This document shows, one piece after another, positions 1 to 8,259 of a stretch of DNA of 38,819 bases. The number at the start of each line of letters is the position of its first letter. The first letter of the stretch is position 1. The notes under the pieces are model-generated. The model was not told the DNA's origin. It ran no database searches and saw only the letters and a list, made by a program, of their open reading frames with translations. Source of the DNA: an uncultured Candidatus Pelagibacter sp. (lineage in GTDB: Bacteria; Pseudomonadota; Alphaproteobacteria; Pelagibacterales; Pelagibacteraceae); the NCBI GenBank assembly GCA_905620465.1, contig CAJQTO010000049.1, positions 1-38,819 on the forward strand. Reading direction: 5' to 3'. Position numbers and translations under genes: made by a program.

Positions 1-29
1 AAAAAATAAATTTAAAAAATTAAAAAATA

Positions 30-212
30 TTGGAGTTTGGTGTTAATAAGGGTTGTTCGACATCTTTATTCTTAAGATTCTGCCAACAAACAAAGAGTAA
101 ACTAATTTCAGTAGATACCATTGATTGTTCAAAATTATTTAATGATAAAAATTGGAAATTTATAAAATGTAGAGATGATGAATTTATTAAAATTAATAAG
201 ATTGTAAAATGA
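30..212 (+). pseudogene. Remnant of a class I SAM-dependent methyltransferase-like protein
   Basis: The 60-residue frame opens with EFGVNKGCSTSLFL, which resembles the glycine-rich SAM-binding loop (EFGVxxGxST) of small class I methyltransferases, and continues with a plausible ISVDT strand. Complete members of such families are about 180-250 residues. Here the frame is closed upstream by an in-frame TAA at 21-23, has only a TTG as possible start, and ends after 60 codons in a TGA that overlaps the moaA ATG (ATGA). This looks like the degraded or frameshifted end of a larger gene that lies mostly left of the window. It could also be the last exon-like piece of an intact gene broken by one sequencing error near base 20. 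The family assignment rests on one motif only. Confidence 0.4.
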
Positions 213-1201
213 ATAAACTTAAAGACACTTTTGGAAGAAAATTTCCCTACATAAGATTGTCTATTACTGATATTTGTAATTATAAGTGTACTTACTGTTT
301 GCCCCAAGGTTATAAAAAAACACCAGGAGATATGAGGAGTTTTATGACCGCTGAAGAAATATCAAGATTAACTAAAGCTTTAGCGGAACTAGGTGTTTGT
401 AAAATAAGGTTAACTGGTGGAGAGCCCACAGTTAGGAAGGATTTTTTTGATATCCTTAAAGATATGAAACAAAATTCAAATATTCCAAAAATAACAATGA
501 CTACTAATGGTTATCGTCTAGATAAGATTGCTAAACAATTACATGAAGTTGGTTTAGATGGAATTAATATTAGTATCGATAGCTTAAATAGAGAAACTTT
601 TAAAAAACTGACTGGGCATGATAGGCTTCCTGAAATTTTAGAAGGAATTAAAATTTTACAAAAACTAAATTTCAAAAATATAAAAGTTAACGCTGTTTTA
701 CTTAGAGGTATTAATGATTCTCACAAAGAATTTGAAAAATTTGGAAATTTTATAAAAGATAATAAAATTGATTTTAGATTTATAGAATTAATGCAAACAG
801 GAGATAATTTAGATTATTTTAAGAAAAACCATGTTTCTTCAAAGATATTTAAAGATTATTTAGAAAAAAATAATTGGGTATATCAAACATACGGCAAGGA
901 TGCGGGACCAGCATTAAATTTTATTCACCCTGAGTACAAAGGTAAATTTGGATTAATTGCTCCCTACTCTAAAGATTTTTGTAAAACATGTAATAGTTTA
1001 AGAGTTACTTCTAGAGGTGATTTAAGGTTATGCTTATTTGGTAACACTGGAATTAGTATCCGACATTTATTACAAAATAATGATCAAAAAGAAGAACTTA
1101 TAGATCTTATAACTAAACAACTACACCTTAAAAAAGAGTCACATTATTTAGAACTTGGAGACACGGGCATTACTAAAAATTTATCAACAACTGGTGGTTA
1201 A
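209..1201 (+). CDS. moaA: GTP 3',8-cyclase MoaA (molybdenum cofactor biosynthesis)
   Basis: Radical SAM enzyme that, with MoaC, converts GTP to cyclic pyranopterin monophosphate, the first step of molybdopterin synthesis in the cytosol. The N-terminal radical-SAM cluster motif CNYKCTYC gives CX3CX2C at residues 23, 27 and 30. The C-terminal second 4Fe-4S cluster is CX2CX13C at 258, 261 and 275, with the family's LRVTSRGDLRLCLFG context. The protein ends in Gly-Gly (residues 329-330), the conserved MoaA tail needed in catalysis. Length (330) is normal. It heads a tight moaA-moaC-moaD-moaE operon, with moaC starting right after its stop codon. The product feeds the molybdoenzyme operon that converges on it. 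Confidence 0.96.
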   Translation: MNKLKDTFGRKFPYIRLSITDICNYKCTYCLPQGYKKTPGDMRSFMTAEEISRLTKALAELGVCKIRLTGGEPTVRKDFFDILKDMKQNSNIPKITMTTNGYRLDKIAKQLHEVGLDGINISIDSLNRETFKKLTGHDRLPEILEGIKILQKLNFKNIKVNAVLLRGINDSHKEFEKFGNFIKDNKIDFRFIELMQTGDNLDYFKKNHVSSKIFKDYLEKNNWVYQTYGKDAGPALNFIHPEYKGKFGLIAPYSKDFCKTCNSLRVTSRGDLRLCLFGNTGISIRHLLQNNDQKEELIDLITKQLHLKKESHYLELGDTGITKNLSTTGG

Positions 1202-1747
1202 ATGAGTAATCTAAGATTTATTAATCAAAAAGAATTGAAAGATTGGGCTAAAGAAATTTTTAAAAAAAATTCTTTTAATATGGTGGATGTTTCTTCAAAA
1301 AAAGAAACATTTAGAAGAGCATTGGCATCAGGCAAAATTTATGTTGGTAAAGAAGTTTTTGATTTAATTAAAAATAAAGAAATGCCTAAAGGAGATCCAA
1401 TTACTTTAGCTGAAGTATCTGCAGTATTAGGTGTTAAAAAAACAAGTGAATTGATTCCTTTATGTCATCCTCTTCCAATAGATCACACAGCAACTAAAAT
1501 TATTATGCAAGAAGAAGATAATTCCTTAGAGGTGTTTTGTGTTGTATCTGCTGTTGCAAAAACTGGTGTGGAGATGGAAGCAATTATGGGAGTTAACACA
1601 GCATTAATTACAATTTATGATCTAAGCAAAATTGTAAATCCACATCTTAGAATTGATAATGTCAGATTATTAATTAAAGAAGGTGGAAAAAGTGGATTAT
1701 GGACTAATCCAGATGGACTTCCTAATTTCTTAGAAAATATTTTTTAA
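1202..1747 (+). CDS. moaC: Cyclic pyranopterin monophosphate synthase MoaC
   Basis: Second enzyme of molybdopterin synthesis; it rearranges 3',8-cyclo-GTP to cyclic pyranopterin monophosphate. The family landmarks are present: MVDVSSK near residue 27, the LCHPL motif (about residue 81), MEAIMGVNTALITIYDL and the KSG near the C-terminus. The length of 181 exceeds the usual ~160 because about 26 extra residues precede MVDVS. The ATG at 1202 directly abuts the moaA stop, which supports translational coupling from this start, but an internal start near the MVDVS methionine cannot be excluded. It is the second gene of the moa operon. Confidence 0.96.
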   Translation: MSNLRFINQKELKDWAKEIFKKNSFNMVDVSSKKETFRRALASGKIYVGKEVFDLIKNKEMPKGDPITLAEVSAVLGVKKTSELIPLCHPLPIDHTATKIIMQEEDNSLEVFCVVSAVAKTGVEMEAIMGVNTALITIYDLSKIVNPHLRIDNVRLLIKEGGKSGLWTNPDGLPNFLENIF

Positions 1748-1750
1748 ATT

Positions 1751-2020
1751 ATGAAAATAAAACTTGAACTCTTCGGTACAAGTAGAGAATTTAGCAATAA
1801 AGATCATCTTGAATTTAATCTTAAAGAAAAAATCTCAATTAAAGATTTTAGAAAAGAAATAATTAATTATGTGGATCAAAATTTTAAAGGTAATGAGAAC
1901 TTTAAAAAAATTATAGAAACATCAGCATTTTGTTCTGAAAACAATAATATTGTTAATGATAATTATAAAATTATTAAAGATCAAAAAATTAGTATTATTC
2001 CACCTATTGGAGGTGGTTAA
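1751..2020 (+). CDS. moaD: Molybdopterin synthase sulfur-carrier subunit MoaD
   Basis: Ubiquitin-like small subunit of molybdopterin synthase. Its C-terminal glycine is adenylated, thiocarboxylated and donates sulfur to cyclic pyranopterin monophosphate. The 89-residue protein has the expected beta-grasp size and ends in PPIGGG, the Gly-Gly terminus that defines the family. Sequence in the body is divergent and lysine-rich. It sits 3 bases after moaC, and its TAA overlaps the moaE ATG (TAATG), which fits tight co-translation with the partner subunit. The activating enzyme MoeB/ThiF-like is not in the window. Confidence 0.9.
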   Translation: MKIKLELFGTSREFSNKDHLEFNLKEKISIKDFRKEIINYVDQNFKGNENFKKIIETSAFCSENNNIVNDNYKIIKDQKISIIPPIGGG

Positions 2021-2466
2021 TGCTCCATACTAAAATTATTGACATTAAAAAAGAAAAAATAAAAATCTCAAAAGCAGAAGCTTTTATTACTTCATCAAAA
2101 TTTGGTGCTTCAATTTTTTTTACAGGTACTGTCAGAAATATTAATGATGACAAAAAAGTTACAGGTATGACTTATGATAGCCATGATGAGTTGGTTATAA
2201 AAAGTTTTGAAGAAATATATAAAGAGACAGATAAGAAACTAAAAATAGAAGATAAAGCTGTATTTATTGAACACGTTAAGGGATATGTTGGTTTAGCTGA
2301 AATAAGCATTATTATCGCTGTTGCTTGCAAACATAGAGATCAAGCCTATTTTTTATCCAGATATATAATAGAAGAAATTAAAAAGAGATCTCCTATTTGG
2401 AAAAAAGAACATTATGAAAATAATGAAAGTAAGTGGCTAAAAGGAAACCCTATTCAAACAAATTAA
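2020..2466 (+). CDS. moaE: Molybdopterin synthase catalytic subunit MoaE
   Basis: Large subunit of molybdopterin synthase; it inserts two dithiolene sulfurs delivered by MoaD. Visible family blocks are FFTGTVRN near the N-terminus, the EHVKGYVGLAEISIIIAVAC core strand, the HRDQAYFLSRYIIEEIK helix and the RSPIWKKEHY segment carrying the conserved catalytic lysines. Length (148) is typical. The start overlaps the moaD stop by one base. Its 3' end overlaps the opposing mocA gene by 17 bases, so the cofactor-synthesis operon and the molybdoenzyme operon collide tail to tail with no room for a separate terminator. Confidence 0.95.
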   Translation: MLHTKIIDIKKEKIKISKAEAFITSSKFGASIFFTGTVRNINDDKKVTGMTYDSHDELVIKSFEEIYKETDKKLKIEDKAVFIEHVKGYVGLAEISIIIAVACKHRDQAYFLSRYIIEEIKKRSPIWKKEHYENNESKWLKGNPIQTN

Positions 2467-3031
2467 AATCTTTTTTTAAATCAAAATCTTTAAAAATTTT
2501 ATTTGTTGAAACTTTTATAAAATTTGTATTTTTTGATAGTCTTTTAACCATATATTTTGCTCCAATATCGCCTTTTATTTTTTTAAATTTACTCAAAACT
2601 TTAATGTTAAAACCAATTGGATTCCCTATTTTATCTTTATATTTTAAAGCATGAACTAAATTATCTTTTTTTAATATAGAATTATAGATTTTATTGATAT
2701 GTATTGAACGAACAAAAGGCATGTCTGACAGGACAACCATAAATCCTTTATCTTTTTTATTTATTTTTTTTAAGCCTGTTTTTATTGATGAGGATATTCC
2801 TTTTCTATAATTTTTATTAATTATCAATTTAATTTTTTTACTTTTTAAAATAATCTTTTTAATATGGCTGTGTTCAAAACCTAGAACGACTATTATTTTT
2901 TTAACTTTGCTTTTTACTAAAAACTTTAAAATATAGTTAATCAAAGGTTTATTTTTAAAATTCTTAATTAGTTTATTTTCAAATGGAATTCTTTTGGACT
3001 CCCCTGCTGCGAGTAAAATTGCAGATATCAT
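2450..3031 (-). CDS. mocA: MocA-like molybdenum cofactor cytidylyltransferase
   Basis: Nucleotidyltransferase of the MobA/MocA group. It most likely attaches CMP to molybdopterin to give the MCD form of the cofactor used by bacterial xanthine-dehydrogenase-family enzymes. The N-terminal nucleotide loop reads LLAAGESKR (residues 6-14), with AAG rather than the GGR typical of GTP-specific MobA. GISSSIKTGL and SDMPF are the sugar/metal-side motifs. The usual 'MG' after the arginine is replaced by IP, which is slightly odd. It is the last gene of the cox-like operon, 35 bases after the pentapeptide-repeat gene, which fits a cofactor-finishing role for that enzyme. Choice of MocA over MobA is inferred from the motif and the context. 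Confidence 0.85.
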   Translation of the reverse strand: MISAILLAAGESKRIPFENKLIKNFKNKPLINYILKFLVKSKVKKIIVVLGFEHSHIKKIILKSKKIKLIINKNYRKGISSSIKTGLKKINKKDKGFMVVLSDMPFVRSIHINKIYNSILKKDNLVHALKYKDKIGNPIGFNIKVLSKFKKIKGDIGAKYMVKRLSKNTNFIKVSTNKIFKDFDLKKDFNLFE

Positions 3032-3066
3032 CTATTTTTAAATAATTGAATATGCACAAAGCTTTT

Positions 3067-3576
3067 TCATTTTTTGCACTCACCAATTGATCCTAAGCTG
3101 CACTTTTTACCATCAATCCAAGTTGCATTATTTAGATTTGCTCCTTCGAAACTTGCGTTTGTAATATTAGATCCAGTTAAATCAGATTCAAAAAGATTAC
3201 TATCTTTAAAATTAGCCTCTATTAAAGAAGCTCCTTTAAAATTAGCACGAGTTAAATTTGCACTAGTAAAATTTGTTTTTTCAAAATTACCTCCCTCTAA
3301 ATTTGTTTCATACAAATTTGCTCTAAAAAAAGAAGACTCAGCAAAATTACCATTACTTAAGTTTGAGTTCATCATTACACTTTTATCAAAATTTACTTTG
3401 ATAAAGCTAATAAAAGATAGATTAGAATTTGGTATATAGGCGCGACTTAAATCTTGTTCTTCAGAAAATTGACAATTTGAATAATCCACTCCATCAACTG
3501 GTGCATCATCACACCCTGCATTAACACCTACGCTAAATAACAAACTAAGAATTAATATACTTAAAATTTTTTTCAT
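3067..3576 (-). CDS. Exported pentapeptide-repeat protein
   Basis: A 169-residue protein with a clear Sec signal peptide (MKKILSILILSLLFSVGVNA, cleavage after about residue 20). About twenty A/N-x-[LF]-x-x units follow between roughly residues 42 and 155 (SNLSN, ANLYE, TNLEG, ANFKG and so on), which predicts a right-handed quadrilateral beta-helix in the periplasm. Cysteines at both ends (GCDD/SNC and KKCSLGSIGEC) could form disulfides that cap the helix. The start overlaps the upstream xdhC C-terminal gene by 4 bases (ATGA), so it is transcribed with the molybdoenzyme operon although no such accessory is known to me. Function is unknown; pentapeptide proteins can be structural or binding partners. 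Confidence 0.85.
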   Translation of the reverse strand: MKKILSILILSLLFSVGVNAGCDDAPVDGVDYSNCQFSEEQDLSRAYIPNSNLSFISFIKVNFDKSVMMNSNLSNGNFAESSFFRANLYETNLEGGNFEKTNFTSANLTRANFKGASLIEANFKDSNLFESDLTGSNITNASFEGANLNNATWIDGKKCSLGSIGECKK

Positions 3577-4253
3577 TTTTTATATGTTTCAGCTACCAAT
3601 TGTGCAATTATTGAGAGTGCTATTTCTGGTGCTGATTTTCCGCCTAATTTTATGCCAATTGGCCCATTAATCAAATTAATTTCATCGTTACTAAATCCAG
3701 CTTCTGTTAACCTTTGACATCTATTTGCGTGAGTTTTTTTGCTTCCTAATGCACCAATATAATAAAATTTTTTCTTTAGCGCATGTTGTAATGCTGGGTC
3801 ATCAATTTTAGGGTCATGAGTTAATGCAATTAAAGCTGTATTTGAATTTGTTTTAATTTCTTTAAAAGCTTCATCTGGCCACTTATTCAATATTTTCATA
3901 CCAGGAAATCTTTGTTCTGTTGCAAAATATCCTCTTGGATCAATAACGGCTATTTCAAAATTTAAACTTTTAGCATAATTGATAAGATATTGAGCAATAT
4001 GCACAGCTCCTACAATTATAACTTTAATTGGTCTAATATAAGTTTCTACAAATATATTTGTATCTTCAATAACACCATTTTTTTTATTTTTGTAAAAATA
4101 ATTTATTTGATCTTTATATTTTTCAAAATTTTTACTAATAGGTTTGTTTAATTCAAAAATTTCACTACTACTTGTTTCTAAATTTGTAACTATTGCAAAC
4201 TCAGATTTATTTTTTTTTTTGTTAATTATTTCTTGTAAAACTTTCAATTGCAT
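3573..4253 (-). CDS. XdhC/CoxI-family accessory protein, Rossmann (C-terminal) half
   Basis: The 226-residue protein carries the XdhC C-terminal Rossmann domain: VIIVGAVHIAQYLINYA as the nucleotide-type loop (around residue 78), AVIDPRGYFATEQRFP, ALTHDPKIDDPAL, then YIGALGSKKTHANR and GPIGIKLGGKSAPEIALSI. XdhC proteins bind the molybdenum cofactor, help install its terminal sulfido ligand and insert it into xanthine-dehydrogenase-family enzymes. The glycine-rich loop is GAVHIA where many homologs have GAGHVA. It starts in the TAATG overlap with the N-terminal-half gene, so the two halves are co-translated as separate chains. About 70 residues before the Rossmann domain are poorly conserved. 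Confidence 0.88.
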   Translation of the reverse strand: MQLKVLQEIINKKKNKSEFAIVTNLETSSSEIFELNKPISKNFEKYKDQINYFYKNKKNGVIEDTNIFVETYIRPIKVIIVGAVHIAQYLINYAKSLNFEIAVIDPRGYFATEQRFPGMKILNKWPDEAFKEIKTNSNTALIALTHDPKIDDPALQHALKKKFYYIGALGSKKTHANRCQRLTEAGFSNDEINLINGPIGIKLGGKSAPEIALSIIAQLVAETYKK

Positions 4254-4582
4254 TAATTTACCTGCTCTAAGTAAACTGCAATTTCACCGCCACAAGCAAG
4301 ACCAACTTCCCAAGCACTTTCGTTAGACACTTTAAATTCTATTTTTTTAAAAGGTTTATTGTCTTTAATAATTCCAATACATTCCCTGACAACAGCAGAC
4401 TCTACACATCCACCAGAAACTGATCCTGAAAAATCTCCATTTTCATTTACAATCATTCTGCTACCAGTAGGTCTAGGAGAAGATCCCCAGGTTTGAATTA
4501 CAGTTGCAAGTACTACTTTTTGATTTGCTTTTACCCAGTCATAAGCTTCTTCTAAAATTTTTTCATCAAATGAATTTTTCAT
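4253..4582 (-). CDS. XdhC/CoxI-family accessory protein, N-terminal half
   Basis: A 109-residue protein consisting of the XdhC_CoxI N-terminal domain only: VLATVIQTWGSSPRPTGSRM (residues 23-42), SGSVSGGCVESAV (about 53-65) with the conserved cysteine, and GLACGGEIAVYLE at the C-terminus. Together with the next gene it makes up one full XdhC, the chaperone that loads sulfurated molybdopterin into the large subunit. Splitting into two genes occurs in some alphaproteobacterial cox-like operons. It lies 21 bases after coxM and shares a 1-base overlap (TAATG) with the Rossmann-half gene. Confidence 0.88.
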   Translation of the reverse strand: MKNSFDEKILEEAYDWVKANQKVVLATVIQTWGSSPRPTGSRMIVNENGDFSGSVSGGCVESAVVRECIGIIKDNKPFKKIEFKVSNESAWEVGLACGGEIAVYLEQVN

Positions 4583-4603
4583 TTGGAAAAATATAGATCT
4601 TAA

Positions 4604-5389
4604 CTAGCAAGCTTCAACTGCTTTCTTAGCATATGTCACTACCAAACTAGCTCTAAAATCTCCAGAAGCATGAATATCTGAGTTCATTTCTGAACTATCC
4701 AGTTTTATTCCATCTATGGCAGAGACTGAAAAACTATTTGATAAAGCTTTTGATAAATCTTTATCGACATAAACCACTGGTTTCGCTCCAGTAATTGCTA
4801 CATTAACTTCTTTTTTGTATTTTGCTAAATAAACTCCTACTATTGCATACCTAGATGCTGGATTTGGATGTTTTTGGTAGTTTGATTTATCTGGTATATT
4901 AAATACTACTGCCTCTATTATTTCACCTTTTTTTAGTGCGGTCTCAAACATCCCTTTAAAAAATTTTGCTGCTTCTATTTTTCTATTGTTCGTATGGATA
5001 ATTGCATTAAGTGCCATGCATGCAGATGGATAACATGCTGAAGGATCATTATTTGCTATAGATCCACCTACTGTTCCTCTATTTCTAACTTGAGCATCAC
5101 CTATTCCACCAGCTAACTTTGCTAAAGATGGTATTGCTTTTTTAACATCTTTGGAATTTGCTACCTCAGCATGTTTGGTTGTTGCTCCAATTGTAACTGT
5201 TTTTCCACTTACCTTAATTCCAGATAATTTTTTAATATGTTTTATATCAATTATATCTTTGTAAGTTGCTAATCCTAGTTTCATTGATGGTATACTTGTC
5301 ATTCCACCTGCTAAAAAGGCTGAACTAGTTGAGGCTAACTTTGAAGCTTCCTTAATATCTTTTGGTGTATGATAATTAAATGTTTTCAT
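4604..5389 (-). CDS. CoxM-like FAD-binding subunit of a xanthine dehydrogenase/CO dehydrogenase-family enzyme
   Basis: Medium subunit that carries FAD and passes electrons from the iron-sulfur subunit to the acceptor. The FAD pyrophosphate loop is AGGMTSI (about residues 27-33). The second family block reads IGDAQVRNRGTVGGSIANNDP (around 96-116), the standard flavin-binding signature, and PSACMALNA follows. The length of 261 is a little shorter than the usual 270-290. The start at 5389 is supported by an AAGGAG Shine-Dalgarno sequence eight bases upstream. It is the third structural gene of the coxS-coxL-coxM set, 10 bases after coxL. Family membership is certain, exact substrate is not. Confidence 0.93.
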   Translation of the reverse strand: MKTFNYHTPKDIKEASKLASTSSAFLAGGMTSIPSMKLGLATYKDIIDIKHIKKLSGIKVSGKTVTIGATTKHAEVANSKDVKKAIPSLAKLAGGIGDAQVRNRGTVGGSIANNDPSACYPSACMALNAIIHTNNRKIEAAKFFKGMFETALKKGEIIEAVVFNIPDKSNYQKHPNPASRYAIVGVYLAKYKKEVNVAITGAKPVVYVDKDLSKALSNSFSVSAIDGIKLDSSEMNSDIHASGDFRASLVVTYAKKAVEAC

Positions 5390-5399
5390 ATATATCTCC

Positions 5400-7781
5400 T
5401 TAAGCTGCTTTAGAGTTGGGTTTTTTTAATGCTTTACAAGCTTTCCAAACTTTTTCTGCTGTTGCAGGCATTGTTATTTCCTGTCCACCTAATGCATCTA
5501 TAACAGCATTCATTATTGTTGGAGGTGAAGCAATTGCTCCTGCTTCTCCACAACCTTTAACTCCCAGTGGGTTTGATGTTGCATGAGTACAAGTAAAGCC
5601 CAAATTAAACTCAGGAAAATTATCTGCTCTTGGCATTGTATAATCCATGTAAGAGGCTGTAATTAACTGTCCTGTTTCATCATATTCGGTGTTTTCATGT
5701 AACGCTTGACCAATACCTTGAGCGATACCACCATGAACTTGTCCTTCAACAACTAAGGGGTTTACAATTCTACCAAAATCATCAACTGCTGTATATTTTT
5801 CAACTTTAACTTCTCCTGTTTCAGGATTAATTTCTACCTCTGCAATATGAGATCCGGCTGGAAAAGAAAAATTTGATGGGTCAAAAAAAGATGTTTCAAT
5901 TAAACCTGGCTCTTCACCTTCAGGTAATGGAGATTTAAATTCTGAATCTCTACTACCAGGTAAATAGCAAGCAAAAGCAATCTCACCTATTGTTTTCTTT
6001 TTATTTGATTTCGTTACAACAAATTCACCATCTTTAAAGTTTATTTCATCTTCGCTTACTTCGAGCATTTTTGCAGCAACTCTTTTTCCTTTAGCCACAA
6101 TTTTTCTACATGCATTTACAATAGCTATTCCTCCAACTGCTAGTGATCTAGAGCCATAAGTTCCCATTCCAAATGTTCCTTTATCTGTATCTCCATGAAT
6201 TACATCAACAACATCAAGTCCTACACCAAGTTCATCTGCTGCAATTTGAGCAAATGTGGTGTCATGACCTTGTCCATGACTGTGAGCTCCTGTATAAACT
6301 GAAACTTGTCCAGTTGGATTAAATCTAACTTCTGAAGATTCCCATAATCCCACTCCACACCCCAAAGACATAACAACGGCCGATGGTGCAATTCCACAAG
6401 CTTCAAAATAAGATGAAACTCCAATTCCTCTTAATTTTCCATTAGCTTCTGATTTTTTTCTTCTTACCTCAAACCCTTTATAATCAGACATTTGTTTAGC
6501 TTTTTCTAAACTAGCAACATAATCACCAGAATCTACTGTGTGAACTAATGTTTGTTTAAATGGAAATTCAGTTGGAAAATTTCTCATTCTTATCTCTGTT
6601 CTATCAATACCAAGTTCCATCGCAGCTTTTTCAACTAACCTTTCAATTGTGTAAGTCGCTTCGGGTCTGCCAGCTCCTCTATAAGCATCTACTGGTGCTG
6701 TATTTGTATAAACTGCTTTAACATTTGTATATGCAGCTGGGATTGTATAAACACCGGTTGCACAAGGGCCAAATAAATAAGTTGGTGTAACAGTTCCAAA
6801 CACTCTTGCATAAGCTCCAAGATTTGCAATCGTTTCATTTTTAAACGCTAAAAATTTACCATCGTTTGTTACAGCAAGTTCTGCATGGGTAACGTGGTCT
6901 CTACCATGGGTGTCTGTTAAAAAGGACTCTGTTCTTTCAGCAACCCACTTTATTGGTCTTTCAATTTTTTTTGAAGCCCAACTACAAACTATTTCCTCAT
7001 TATAAACATTAATTTTTGATCCAAAACCACCTCCAACATCTGGTGCTACTACTCTCAATTTATTTTCAGGTGCTACTCCACCAAATGCTGACATTATCAA
7101 TCTTGAAAGGTGTGGGTTTTGACTTGTGGTATATAAAGTTATTTCTTCAGATGCTGTATTATAATCCACAACACAAGCTCTTGGCTCCATTGCATTTGGT
7201 ACACACCTATTGTTAATTAAATCTACTTTTATAATTTTATCAGCTTTTGCAAAAGCTTCTTCAACTGCTTTTCTGTCACCTAATAACCAGTCGTAACAAA
7301 GATTTTTATCTATTCCATCATGAATAGTTTCTCCTTTCATTGCTTCTGCTGTATTGATCACACCTTTTAAAACTTTATAATCAACTTTAACTAAATCTAC
7401 AGCAGCTTTAGCTTCGTCCAGAGACTCTGCAAAAACAACAGCTATAGGCTCTCCTACAAAGTTTGCACTATCTTTAGCTAGAGGGGGGTTTGCTGGCACT
7501 TTCATCTCAGAGCCATCTTCACTTCTAATTGCCCATCCAGCAATTAAACCACCAATTTTATCAGCAGCAATCTCTTCTCCAGTTAAAATTTCCACAACAC
7601 CTGAAGCCTTTAAGGCTTTAGATATATCTATTTTTTTAATTTTTGCTCTTGCATGAGGGGATCTTACAAATGCAGCGTAGGTTTGGTTGGCAATATTAAT
7701 ATCGGCAGTGTACCTTCCTTTGCCTGTTAATAGTCTTTTGTCTTCTTTTCTTTCTACTCTTGAACCTACTAAACTAGCCAT
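5400..7781 (-). CDS. Form II CoxL-like molybdenum hydroxylase large subunit
   Basis: Catalytic molybdopterin-cytosine-dinucleotide subunit (793 residues, normal length) of an aerobic CO-dehydrogenase/xanthine-dehydrogenase-family enzyme. The N-terminal a/b hammerhead begins GKGRYTADI, and PDVGGGFGSK marks the first Mo-cofactor domain. The active-site loop is AYRGAGR at residues 366-372, whereas proven CO dehydrogenases have AYxCSFR, so glycine 369 replaces the S-selanyl-cysteine that bridges Cu and Mo. This is the 'form II' signature. The catalytic base is Glu746 in GCGEAGA. CO oxidation is therefore unlikely or at least unproven; purines, aldehydes or N-heterocycles are possible. A strong AAAGGAGG ribosome site precedes the ATG, which suggests high expression. 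Confidence 0.92.
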   Translation of the reverse strand: MASLVGSRVERKEDKRLLTGKGRYTADINIANQTYAAFVRSPHARAKIKKIDISKALKASGVVEILTGEEIAADKIGGLIAGWAIRSEDGSEMKVPANPPLAKDSANFVGEPIAVVFAESLDEAKAAVDLVKVDYKVLKGVINTAEAMKGETIHDGIDKNLCYDWLLGDRKAVEEAFAKADKIIKVDLINNRCVPNAMEPRACVVDYNTASEEITLYTTSQNPHLSRLIMSAFGGVAPENKLRVVAPDVGGGFGSKINVYNEEIVCSWASKKIERPIKWVAERTESFLTDTHGRDHVTHAELAVTNDGKFLAFKNETIANLGAYARVFGTVTPTYLFGPCATGVYTIPAAYTNVKAVYTNTAPVDAYRGAGRPEATYTIERLVEKAAMELGIDRTEIRMRNFPTEFPFKQTLVHTVDSGDYVASLEKAKQMSDYKGFEVRRKKSEANGKLRGIGVSSYFEACGIAPSAVVMSLGCGVGLWESSEVRFNPTGQVSVYTGAHSHGQGHDTTFAQIAADELGVGLDVVDVIHGDTDKGTFGMGTYGSRSLAVGGIAIVNACRKIVAKGKRVAAKMLEVSEDEINFKDGEFVVTKSNKKKTIGEIAFACYLPGSRDSEFKSPLPEGEEPGLIETSFFDPSNFSFPAGSHIAEVEINPETGEVKVEKYTAVDDFGRIVNPLVVEGQVHGGIAQGIGQALHENTEYDETGQLITASYMDYTMPRADNFPEFNLGFTCTHATSNPLGVKGCGEAGAIASPPTIMNAVIDALGGQEITMPATAEKVWKACKALKKPNSKAA

Positions 7782-7797
7782 ATTAATCCTCCTTTAA

Positions 7798-8259
7798 TTA
7801 CATTTTTGATGCTGCTTCTTTAACAGCAGCTACAATATTTTGATAACCAGTACATCTGCAAATATTTCCCTCTAGCCACTCCCTAATCTCTGTATCATTT
7901 GGATTTTTTTTATTTTGTAAAAGGTCAATTGCACTCATAACCATTCCAGGTGTGCAAAAACCACATTGTAGTCCATGCATTTTTTTAAATGCTTCTTGCA
8001 TCGGATGCATTTTTCCATCCTTAACTAATCCCTCTATCGTTGTTACTTTTGAACCATTAATATCTGCTGCTAAGGTTGAACAACTTTTTATTGATTTACC
8101 ATCAACATGAACTACGCAAGCTCCACATTGACTAGTATCACACCCAACATGAGTGCCTGTTAAATTTAAATTATCTCTTAAAAAAACTGATAAGATTGTA
8201 TGATCGGGTACGTCTTTACTGACTTTTTTACCGTTAACTTCTATAGTTACTTTTGTCAT
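7798..8259 (-). CDS. CoxS-like 2Fe-2S subunit
   Basis: Small iron-sulfur subunit with two [2Fe-2S] clusters. The plant-ferredoxin-type cluster uses C40, C45, C48 and C60 ([10 protein letters not shown]). The C-terminal helical-domain cluster uses C99 and C102 (QCGFC) plus C134 and C136 (ICRC). It relays electrons from the Mo centre to the FAD subunit. The ORF track starts at a TTG at 8262, but ATG 8259 is preferred because an AGGAG site lies about 9 bases upstream of it, giving [10 protein letters not shown] (153 residues). It is the first of the three structural genes and lies 16 bases before coxL. Confidence 0.94.
   Translation of the reverse strand: MTKVTIEVNGKKVSKDVPDHTILSVFLRDNLNLTGTHVGCDTSQCGACVVHVDGKSIKSCSTLAADINGSKVTTIEGLVKDGKMHPMQEAFKKMHGLQCGFCTPGMVMSAIDLLQNKKNPNDTEIREWLEGNICRCTGYQNIVAAVKEAASKM

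Noticed and set aside
2433-2654. 73-residue plus-strand ORF after moaE
   Set aside because: Lies antisense to mocA, has no recognisable features and is rich in Phe/Leu as expected of an antisense frame.
3074-3439. 121-residue plus-strand ORF
   Set aside because: Antisense shadow of the pentapeptide-repeat gene; its periodic sequence only mirrors the repeats of the real gene.
5400-7781. Labelling the large subunit as true (form I) CO dehydrogenase
   Set aside because: The AYxCSFR motif is absent; AYRGAGR is present instead.
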